Assembly (NCBI GenBank): GCA_013203265.1
Contig: JABMQK010000039.1
Coordinates: 1 to 7,600, forward strand
DNA length: 7,600 bases
Direction of reading: 5' to 3'
DNA from: a bacterium
Lineage (GTDB): Bacteria; Omnitrophota; Gorgyraeia; Velamenicoccales; JABMQK01
Shown here in pieces: positions 1-5,673 of the stretch. The notes under the pieces are model-generated. The model saw nothing but the letters and a program-made list of their open reading frames with translations, did no database searches and was not told the origin of the DNA. A program made the translations under genes and the position numbers. Every line of letters begins with the position of its first letter. Position 1 is the first letter of the stretch.

Positions 1-18
1 CGCAAGCGACGAAGGATC

Positions 19-1011
19 TTACTTCCTCATCCAAGGCATCATCTCGCGTAACTTCTTACCCACTTCTTCAATAGGATGCTCATCCCCTTCTTTGAGTAAT
101 TTATCAAAATTTGGCCGACCATCTTCATTCTCTTTAATCCACTCACGCGCAAATTTACCTTTCTGCACTTCCTTTAATATCTTTTTCATTTCTTTACGTG
201 TTTTCTGTGTAATAATCCTTTTACCTCGACTTAAATCTCCGTAACAAGCGGTATTGGAGACACGCCTGCGCATACCTGAAATACCAGTTTCTTGAATCAA
301 ATCCGTAATCAACTTTAATTCGTGAAGTACTTCAAAATAGGCTATTTCAGGTTGATAACCTGCCTCTACCAAAGTATCAAATCCTGCTTTTATTAACTCT
401 GTAACTCCTCCACACAATACTGTTTGCTCGCCGAATAAATCTGTCTCTGTCTCCTCTTTAAATGTAGTTTCAATCAAACCCGCTCTTGTCGCTCCAATTC
501 CCTTTGCATAAGCGAGTCCCAGTTGCTTGGCATTACCTGAAGCATCCTGAAATACAGCTAAAAGTGAAGGCACGCCTTTACCCTGTTCATACATTCTTCT
601 TACTAAAGCACCTGGGCCTTTAGGAGCTATCATAAATACATCCACCTTTCTTGGTGGCTTAATCTGTTTAAAGTGTATGTTAAAACCGTGTGAAAATACC
701 AATGCCTTACCTTTTTTCAGGTGCGGCTTTATTGATTCTTTGTACACTTTTGCTTGAACATGATCTTGAGTTAAGATTTGGATAATATCGGCTTTTTGCG
801 CTGCTTCGCTTGCGCTTACAGGAGAAAATCCGTCTTGCTTTGCTTGTTCAAAATTCTGTGTCCCTTCAAGCTCTGAAATAATCACATTAAGTCCCGAATC
901 ACGCAGGCATAGCGCCTGGCCTCTACCCTGAATCCCATAACCGATAATTGCAATAGTCTTATCCTTCAAGATCTCTAAATCCGCATCTTTGTCATAATAA
1001 ATCTTAAGCAT
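19..1011 (-). CDS. ilvC: Ketol-acid reductoisomerase, class I (short form)
   Basis: Isomerises and reduces 2-acetolactate or 2-aceto-2-hydroxybutyrate to the dihydroxy acids used by IlvD, using Mg2+ and a nicotinamide cofactor. The 330 residues match class I. The N-terminal Rossmann domain has GYGIQG at 24-29. The C-terminal knotted helical domain carries Asp191 and Glu195 (ETDLFGEQ) and Glu227 and Glu231 (YFEVLHELK) as metal ligands, with Ser252 near the substrate. His108 (FSHGF) and Lys131 (APKGPG) are also kept, so it should be active. The cofactor loop reads ISELEGTQNFEQA (45-57), in place of the usual VGLR-x-GS-x-SW type. The 2'-phosphate-binding Arg and second Ser are missing and an acidic residue is present, which points to NADH or dual use. 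Another segment reads LTQDHVQ (80-86), where LLxPDxxQ is common. AAGGAGG at 1017-1023 supports the start. The stop is 18 bp from the window edge, so no terminator can be seen. Confidence 0.97.
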   Translation of the reverse strand: MLKIYYDKDADLEILKDKTIAIIGYGIQGRGQALCLRDSGLNVIISELEGTQNFEQAKQDGFSPVSASEAAQKADIIQILTQDHVQAKVYKESIKPHLKKGKALVFSHGFNIHFKQIKPPRKVDVFMIAPKGPGALVRRMYEQGKGVPSLLAVFQDASGNAKQLGLAYAKGIGATRAGLIETTFKEETETDLFGEQTVLCGGVTELIKAGFDTLVEAGYQPEIAYFEVLHELKLITDLIQETGISGMRRRVSNTACYGDLSRGKRIITQKTRKEMKKILKEVQKGKFAREWIKENEDGRPNFDKLLKEGDEHPIEEVGKKLREMMPWMRK

Positions 1012-1045
1012 CCCTTCCTCCTTAAACTCTTTAACTTATTTCCTC

Positions 1046-1074
1046 TATATTCTATCTTTTTCTCTATATATCAA
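1046..1074 (-). promoter_or_regulatory. Candidate ilvC promoter in the 154-bp spacer
   Basis: On the minus strand TTGATA (1074-1069; five of six matches to the sigma-70 -35 consensus) is followed after 17 bp by AATATA (1051-1046; only three of six to the -10 consensus). This would place transcription start roughly 25-30 nt before the ilvC ATG. An 8-bp direct repeat (ATATAGAG on the minus strand, at 1062-1069 and 1043-1050, 19 bp apart) overlaps it. The spacer is AT-rich, so chance matches are likely. The main support is that this is the longest gap in the window. Confidence 0.2.
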
Positions 1075-1111
1075 CCCACAAAATTATGTATTGATAAAAA
1101 CGATTCTGACT

Positions 1112-1143
1112 CCTTTTTTTGTCTCTTTCTATTTCAAAAAAGG
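1112..1143 (-). terminator. Weak possible terminator or hairpin after the exported-protein gene
   Basis: CCTTTTTT (minus strand, 1143-1136) is complementary to AAAAAAGG (1119-1112) with a 16-nt loop, 22 bp after the stop codon of the exported-protein gene. The stem has only two G-C pairs and no U-run follows at once, so termination would be inefficient at best. It could equally be chance in AT-rich DNA. Confidence 0.2.
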
Positions 1144-1165
1144 TCGCTGTTCCCTTTATTTGCCA

Positions 1166-1726
1166 TTATTTACAAAAACAAGTTGTATCATACGAACCAT
1201 GAGTATAGCTACACGACACAATATTTCCTTGATTTATTGCTAATATGCAAGAATTGGGGCTGCAAGCATCATTACAGCTATCTATGTCTGTAGCTCTAGC
1301 CCAAGTTACAACCTTGTGGTTATTATGTTCCATCATCCCAATTACATCTAATGTTGCCTGTGGACTCGCAATGCCTATACCGACGTTACCGTCAATAATT
1401 ACATAGTCTCCAAAATAACTATCTCCAGAAACTTCTAAGGTATCTTCTATTTTAACTTGGCCATCAACATGTAAGGTATATTGTGGGCTTGCTGTCCCAA
1501 TACCAAGCCTTTCTGATACAACCAAGTATCCATTGGTTAAGATTGAAGGAGTATATCTATAGGTACTTCCTATAGCCATACCATCTGTTCTTAATTCTTT
1601 ATAGATGCCGTAGGGAGCGGGATAGTAAGTAGTGAGGGTGATTGTCTCGTCGGCAAAGGAATAGAAAACGCTAAATACATTAAAAATAAAAGCCGTTACG
1701 AAAAACAGTGTAATTAATTTTTTCAT
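1166..1726 (-). CDS. Exported fibre/pilin-like protein with a cysteine-rich tail, unknown function
   Basis: A 186-residue protein that I cannot assign to a characterised family. Residues 1-25 form a clear signal peptide: MKK, a hydrophobic run rich in F and V, then SFA before DE as the likely signal peptidase I site. Next comes DETITLTTYYPAPYGIYKELRT (26-47), a conserved-looking mature N-terminus that I recall from Omnitrophota exported proteins. Residues 73-89 and 114-130 are two copies of a GIG-x-ASPQ-x-TL-x-V motif of the kind seen in tail-fibre and adhesin shafts with repeated short strands. The tail (133-186) has six cysteines at 151, 155, 160, 172, 183 and 185, probably disulfide-bonded outside the cytoplasm. 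It has no class III prepilin cleavage motif. A strong GGGGGAG (1733-1739) precedes the ATG by 6 nt. It sits 43 bp after ilvN and 154 bp before ilvC in the same direction, so it is probably co-transcribed with ilv genes. A surface fibre or appendage subunit is inference. Confidence 0.8.
   Translation of the reverse strand: MKKLITLFFVTAFIFNVFSVFYSFADETITLTTYYPAPYGIYKELRTDGMAIGSTYRYTPSILTNGYLVVSERLGIGTASPQYTLHVDGQVKIEDTLEVSGDSYFGDYVIIDGNVGIGIASPQATLDVIGMMEHNNHKVVTWARATDIDSCNDACSPNSCILAINQGNIVSCSYTHGSYDTTCFCK
1337..1510 (-). repeat. Two GIG-x-ASPQ fibre-type repeats within the exported protein
   Basis: Residues 73-89 (RLGIGTASPQYTLHVDG) and 114-130 (NVGIGIASPQATLDVIG) are identical at 11 of 17 positions and start 41 residues apart. 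The motif resembles the recurring GIGT-x-SP-x-x-x-LHV units of phage tail fibres and S74-type surface proteins, which form a trimeric beta shaft. Only two copies are present, so any shaft would be short. No chaperone (S74) domain is present. Confidence 0.65.
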
Positions 1727-1739
1727 ATTACACTCCCCC

Positions 1740-1760
1740 TAAGCTAATTTTTTTGGCTTA
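1740..1760 (-). other. Small hairpin between ilvN and the exported-protein gene
   Basis: On the minus strand TAAGC (1760-1756) pairs with GCTTA (1744-1740), extendable by two A-T pairs across one mismatch, closing an A-rich loop. It lies just ahead of the GGGGGAG ribosome binding site and is followed by G residues instead of a U-run. It is therefore not a standard terminator, and read-through from ilvN is expected. It might slightly tune access to the ribosome binding site. Confidence 0.3.
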
Positions 1761-1769
1761 AATAAATTA

Positions 1770-2243
1770 TTATTTAGGTATGGCTATCTTACCAGTGCGC
1801 ACAAGCTGTTTTATACCGAATTCTTTTAAGGTAGAAAACAGCTCCTTTATCTTTTCCTGCTCTAAAGCGGCCTCGATGATAATGCTATCCTCATCCTTAT
1901 GGAGAATTTTAACATTGAATTTATTTATAACTTTTTCTATTTTGTTTTTATTAGATTTATCAACAGAGACCCTTGCCAGAATAAGCTCTCTCTCAAAAAA
2001 CTCTTTTTTTGTAAGATCAACTACGGTGATTACATCGATTAATTTATGCAGCTGTTTTTTAATCTGCTCTAATATTCTTTCGTCCTCAGCATCTACCACA
2101 ATAGTCATACGTGAAATTGTCGGATCTTCAGTCTCGCCAACAGCCAAAGAGTCAATATTGAATCCTCGCGCACTAAATAAACCTGCTATACGCGCAAGCA
2201 CACCAAATCTATTTTCTACCAATACTGATATTGTATGACGCAT
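1770..2243 (-). CDS. ilvN: Acetohydroxyacid synthase, small regulatory subunit
   Basis: Regulatory partner of IlvB. It raises catalytic activity and confers feedback inhibition, usually by valine. The 157 residues are full length for the single-ACT type. The ACT domain spans about 3-76 (HTISVLVENRFGVLARIAG) and the C-terminal AHAS-small-subunit domain about 82-155. Asn11, Gly14 and Asn29 match the effector-site region where E. coli IlvH changes (G14, N29) cause valine resistance, so valine control is predicted to be intact. The ATG shares one base with the ilvB stop (TAATG). A GGAGG at 2253-2257, inside the last ilvB codons, sits 9 nt ahead of it, so the two subunits are probably translationally coupled. 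The symbol follows the ilvBN naming; ilvH would be an equally fair name. Confidence 0.97.
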   Translation of the reverse strand: MRHTISVLVENRFGVLARIAGLFSARGFNIDSLAVGETEDPTISRMTIVVDAEDERILEQIKKQLHKLIDVITVVDLTKKEFFERELILARVSVDKSNKNKIEKVINKFNVKILHKDEDSIIIEAALEQEKIKELFSTLKEFGIKQLVRTGKIAIPK

Positions 2244-3910
2244 TAAGCCATGCCTCCAATCATACGATTGATAGCTTCACCCGCCGGCACCATCGGAAAA
2301 ACATTCTCTTCTGGCTCGACGATAAAATCCAATACAACCGCATTATTTGTCTCTATAGCCTCTTTTATCGCCTTCTCTACCTCATTCTTTTTATGAACAC
2401 GTATACCTTTTGCGCCATAAGCCTCTGCCAACTTCACAAAATCAGGATTTACTAGTGTAGTCTGAGAATATCTCTTTTTGTAGAAGAGTTCCTGCCACTG
2501 TCTAACCATACCTAAATAACCGTTATTTAGAATGGCGATCTTGACAGGTAGTTTATTTGCTACAACAGTCATCAGCTCTTGGCTATTCATCTGAATAGAT
2601 CCATCACCGGCAATATCAAAAACAATTTTATCAGGACAACCAGCCTGAACTCCCATTGCCGCCGGAAAACCAAAACCCATCGTGCCTAAACCACCGCTGG
2701 AAACAAATGTGCGCGGTTTTGTATATGTGTAGTACTGTGCTGCCCACATCTGATTCTGCCCCACTTCAGTACAAATTATCGCCTCGCCTTTTGTGAGTTC
2801 GCAGATTTTTTGTACCACGTATTGAGGTTTAATCTTATCTGTATTATTGTCGTAACGCAAAGGACCTTTTTGTTTCCACTCTTTTATTTGAGCAAGCCAT
2901 TGTGAAGTCTCAGGAGGCTTTTTTATCTCGTCTATTAACTCCTTTAGGATATTCTTTGCATCGCCTACAATCGGAATATGAACTTTAACATTCTTACTGA
3001 TTGATGAAGGATCAATATCTATATGGATAATTTGGGCGTGTGGCGCAAATGTATCAATTTTACCGGTTACCCTATCATCAAAACGTGCGCCTACCGCGAT
3101 AATTAAATCCGAATCCATAATCGCATGGTTTGCATATACTGTTCCGTGCATCCCCAGCATACCTAAAGATAATTCATTCCTTTCATCAAATCCGCCCAAA
3201 CCCAACAAAGTTGTAGTTACAGGCGTATTAATTTTCTCAGCTAATATTTTTAACTCCTCAAAAGCGCCAGAAATAATAACACCACCGCCAGCATAGATAA
3301 TGGGTTTCTTTGCGCGAGAAATCGTCTTTGCAGCCTTTTTAATCTGGCCGGGATGTCCTTTTATTGTGGGTTTGTAGCTACGGATATCACACGTCTTAGG
3401 ATAATTAAACTCTATATCCTGTATCTGAACATCCACTGGAATATCGATAACAACCGGACCTGGCCTACCTGTAGATGCGATATGAAAAGCTTCTTTAATA
3501 ATACAGGCCAAATCCTTAACATCTTTTACTAAATAATTATGTTTTGTTATGGGACGAGTTATACCTGTAACATCTGCTTCTTGGAATGCATCGTTACCAA
3601 TTAAAAATGTCTTGACCTGCCCGGTAAAAGCAACTATCGGTATAGAATCCATATAGGCATTGGCTATCCCAGTAGTCAAGTTTGTCGCACCAGGACCAGA
3701 AGTAGCTATACATACCCCCACTTTTCCAGTCGCCCGTGCATAACCATCTGCGGCATGGATAGCGCCTTGTTCATGTCGAGTCAAGATAAAACGCAAATCC
3801 GAATCATAGAGCTTATCAAAAATAGGCAAGACCGACCCGCCAGGATATCCAAAGAGAACTTCTACATTTTCTTTTTTTAACGACTCTAAAAAAATCTCTG
3901 ATCCAGTCAT
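2243..3910 (-). CDS. ilvB: Acetohydroxyacid synthase, large catalytic subunit
   Basis: Thiamine diphosphate enzyme that joins two pyruvates to 2-acetolactate, or pyruvate plus 2-oxobutyrate to 2-aceto-2-hydroxybutyrate; the committed step of branched-chain amino acid synthesis. The 555 residues are full length with three domains. The N-terminal pyrimidine-binding domain has catalytic Glu47 in RHEQGAIHAADGYAR and the FQEAD segment (109-113). The middle FAD domain has GARFDDRVTG (274-283). The C-terminal diphosphate domain has GDGS (435-438) through NNGYLGMVRQWQE (462-474). Trp472 lies in the position linked to 2-oxobutyrate preference in AHAS, which separates it from catabolic acetolactate synthase. 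FAD-domain conservation and the adjacent ilvN also argue for the biosynthetic enzyme. The start MTGSEIFLESL matches the family N-terminus despite a weak Shine-Dalgarno sequence; the other genes here with visible starts have strong ones. Its stop overlaps the ilvN start as TAATG. Confidence 0.98.
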   Translation of the reverse strand: MTGSEIFLESLKKENVEVLFGYPGGSVLPIFDKLYDSDLRFILTRHEQGAIHAADGYARATGKVGVCIATSGPGATNLTTGIANAYMDSIPIVAFTGQVKTFLIGNDAFQEADVTGITRPITKHNYLVKDVKDLACIIKEAFHIASTGRPGPVVIDIPVDVQIQDIEFNYPKTCDIRSYKPTIKGHPGQIKKAAKTISRAKKPIIYAGGGVIISGAFEELKILAEKINTPVTTTLLGLGGFDERNELSLGMLGMHGTVYANHAIMDSDLIIAVGARFDDRVTGKIDTFAPHAQIIHIDIDPSSISKNVKVHIPIVGDAKNILKELIDEIKKPPETSQWLAQIKEWKQKGPLRYDNNTDKIKPQYVVQKICELTKGEAIICTEVGQNQMWAAQYYTYTKPRTFVSSGGLGTMGFGFPAAMGVQAGCPDKIVFDIAGDGSIQMNSQELMTVVANKLPVKIAILNNGYLGMVRQWQELFYKKRYSQTTLVNPDFVKLAEAYGAKGIRVHKKNEVEKAIKEAIETNNAVVLDFIVEPEENVFPMVPAGEAINRMIGGMA

Positions 3911-3968
3911 CTTCTTAATTTGTTGGTTTTTTAGTTTGCTTGTTTGTTAAACCAAACCAACTAACAAA
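3911..3968 (-). promoter_or_regulatory. ilvD-ilvB spacer: structured leader of ilvB
   Basis: This spacer is nearly pure G/T on one side and A/C on the other, and can fold in two exclusive ways. Read on the minus strand, AGTTTGTTAGTTGGTT (3970-3955) pairs with AACAAACAAGCAAACT (3948-3933). That gives 14 of 16 paired positions, including one G-U, around a 6-nt loop. The stem starts inside the ilvD stop codon. Alternatively, GTTGGTTT (3961-3954) pairs perfectly over 8 bp with AAACCAAC (3929-3922), just before the ilvB start. No U-run follows either helix, so neither is a standard terminator. The ribosome binding site for ilvB is poor: only AAGAAG abutting the ATG. A role in setting ilvB translation or processing the message is inference. 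It could also be a low-complexity spacer that folds by chance. Confidence 0.4.
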
Positions 3969-5624
3969 CTATCCAACTAATACTGCTCCTTGATCAGCGG
4001 ACGAAACCATTTTAGCATAACGCGCTAAATAGCCCTTATTGATTTTAGGAGCTATGGGTTTAAAAGATTTCATTCTCTTTTTAAAAGTATTTTTACTGAT
4101 TGATAACTCTAATTTTCTCTTGGGAATATCAATTAAAATTCTATCCCCATCTTTAATTATGGCTATCGGGCCTCCACTCGCCGCCTCTGGTGAAACATGT
4201 CCAATACATGGACCTTTGGTGCCGCCAGAAAATCTTCCGTCGGTAATTAAGGCAACATCTTCAGACATTCCCATACCTACAATAGCAGAAGTAGGAGCTA
4301 ACATTTCACGCATTCCCGGGCCACCCTTAGGGCCTTCATAACGGATAATAATAACTGTGCCTTTTTTGATCTTATTATCCAATATATCCTTGAGCGCCTC
4401 TTCTTCAGAATTGTAACACTTTGCACTGCCTCTAAATTTCATCATCTTTTCTGAAACAGCTGTCTGCTTAACGACTGCACCATTAGGTGCCAGATTTCCA
4501 AATAAAATAGCCATGCCTCCCTGCTTATGATAAGCTTTATCCAGAGGGCGTATTACATCTTCATCAAAGATCTCTGCTTCTCTTGCAATATCATTTATCT
4601 TTTTGCCGCTAACAGTTAACGTATTTTTTAATTTAGACTTAAGCCTCTTTAAAACGGCAGGAATACCTCCAGCATAATCTAAATCCTCCATAAAATAAGT
4701 CCCTGCCGGCTCTAAAGATGTGATATTTGGTGACTTCTTTGAAATTTCATCAAACTTTTTTAACGTTATATTAATCCCTGCCTCATGTGCAATAGCTTTC
4801 AAATGCAAAACAGTATTAGAAGACCCACCTAAGGCCATATCTACAACAATCGCATTCTCTAAAGATTCTTTTGTAAGAATCTTCTTGGGCAAAATATTAT
4901 CTTTAACTAATTCTAAAATTTTCTCTCCGCTTTCCTCTGCGATTCTCTTCTTTTTTGCTGATACAGCTAAAGCAGTTGCACAACCGGGCAGCGATAATCC
5001 CATCGTCTCCGTCAGACACGCCATTGTATTTGCAGTATATAAACCCTGACATGAGCCAGCACCAGGACAAGCTTCAATCTCCAAACAGGATAATTCTTTA
5101 TAAGATATCTCCCCCTTTTTTGCGCGGACCATCGCTTCAAAAGTATCATGCACAAGAGCAAGCTTTCTTTTATTATAACGCCCTGATAACATAGGCCCGG
5201 CAGTAACAACAATGGAAGGAATATTTAAACGGGCTATCGCCATCAACATCCCCGGAGTAATTTTATCACAATTTGTTAGACAAACTAGACCATCGAATTG
5301 GTGTGCACTTACAACTGACTCAACTGAATCAGCAACTAATTCTCTTAAAGCTAAAGGATAGTGCATGCCGGAATGCCCCATAGCGATCCCATCGCAAATT
5401 GATGGAATGCCAAAAAAGAAAGGTACTCCCCCACCTGCACACACACCTCTTTCAATAAAACGCTCTAATTGATGCATATCAACATGGCCAGGTACTATAT
5501 CAGAAAAAGAGGTTGCCACTCCAATAAATGGTTTCTTCATATCTTTTTTGGATATTCCTGTTGCATACAATAAAGCTCTGTGTGGTACTCTTTCTGGACC
5601 TTTTTTAACTTGATCTGAACGCAT
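3969..5624 (-). CDS. ilvD: Dihydroxy-acid dehydratase
   Basis: Dehydrates 2,3-dihydroxy-isovalerate and 2,3-dihydroxy-3-methylvalerate to the 2-oxo acids that precede valine (and leucine) and isoleucine. It is a cytosolic iron-sulfur enzyme of the IlvD/Edd family. At 551 residues it is full length, close to the roughly 558-residue B. subtilis type. Signature 1, CDKITPGMLMA, is at 119-129 (Cys119, Lys121). A cluster-binding region ACPGAGSCQG at 185-194 gives Cys192. Signature 2, TDGRFSGGTKG, is at 461-471, with Ser466 as the likely catalytic base. The first cysteine found in [2Fe-2S] members (ITPCN context) is replaced by Gly46 in IVPGHVDM, as in E. coli IlvD (FVPGHVHL). This suggests the oxygen-sensitive [4Fe-4S] type. 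The start MRSDQVKKGPERVPHRALL fits the family N-terminus and is preceded by GAGAGGA at 5629-5635. The gene begins 49 bp after the aldolase gene and ends 58 bp before ilvB. Confidence 0.97.
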   Translation of the reverse strand: MRSDQVKKGPERVPHRALLYATGISKKDMKKPFIGVATSFSDIVPGHVDMHQLERFIERGVCAGGGVPFFFGIPSICDGIAMGHSGMHYPLALRELVADSVESVVSAHQFDGLVCLTNCDKITPGMLMAIARLNIPSIVVTAGPMLSGRYNKRKLALVHDTFEAMVRAKKGEISYKELSCLEIEACPGAGSCQGLYTANTMACLTETMGLSLPGCATALAVSAKKKRIAEESGEKILELVKDNILPKKILTKESLENAIVVDMALGGSSNTVLHLKAIAHEAGINITLKKFDEISKKSPNITSLEPAGTYFMEDLDYAGGIPAVLKRLKSKLKNTLTVSGKKINDIAREAEIFDEDVIRPLDKAYHKQGGMAILFGNLAPNGAVVKQTAVSEKMMKFRGSAKCYNSEEEALKDILDNKIKKGTVIIIRYEGPKGGPGMREMLAPTSAIVGMGMSEDVALITDGRFSGGTKGPCIGHVSPEAASGGPIAIIKDGDRILIDIPKRKLELSISKNTFKKRMKSFKPIAPKINKGYLARYAKMVSSADQGAVLVG

Positions 5625-5673
5625 TTTATCCTCTCTTTATTTTAATCTTTCGTTTAAGCTTTGTTTTACTCTT

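Noticed and set aside
1..18. Terminator or next gene after ilvC
   Set aside because: Only 18 bases are available; nothing can be called.
1166..1726. Exported protein as a type IV pilin
   Set aside because: There is no short positively charged leader ending in Gly before a Phe/Met with Glu at position 5. The N-terminus is a standard signal peptide instead.
1740..1760. Rho-independent terminator after ilvN
   Set aside because: The stem is short and mismatched, and G residues rather than U residues follow it on the transcribed strand.
1780..2238. Long plus-strand open frame opposite ilvN
   Set aside because: It mirrors the ilvN codons, has no family resemblance, and ilvN is unmistakable on the other strand. 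The same holds for plus-strand frames opposite ilvB (2231-2455), ilvD (4039-4341, 4720-5049, 4955-5194), the aldolase (6326-6565) and pfkA (7043-7228), and for the minus-strand frame 5012-5212 inside ilvD.
5625..5673. Leader peptide or T-box attenuator ahead of ilvD
   Set aside because: The 49-bp gap is too short for either and has no run of Leu, Val or Ile codons and no terminator hairpin.
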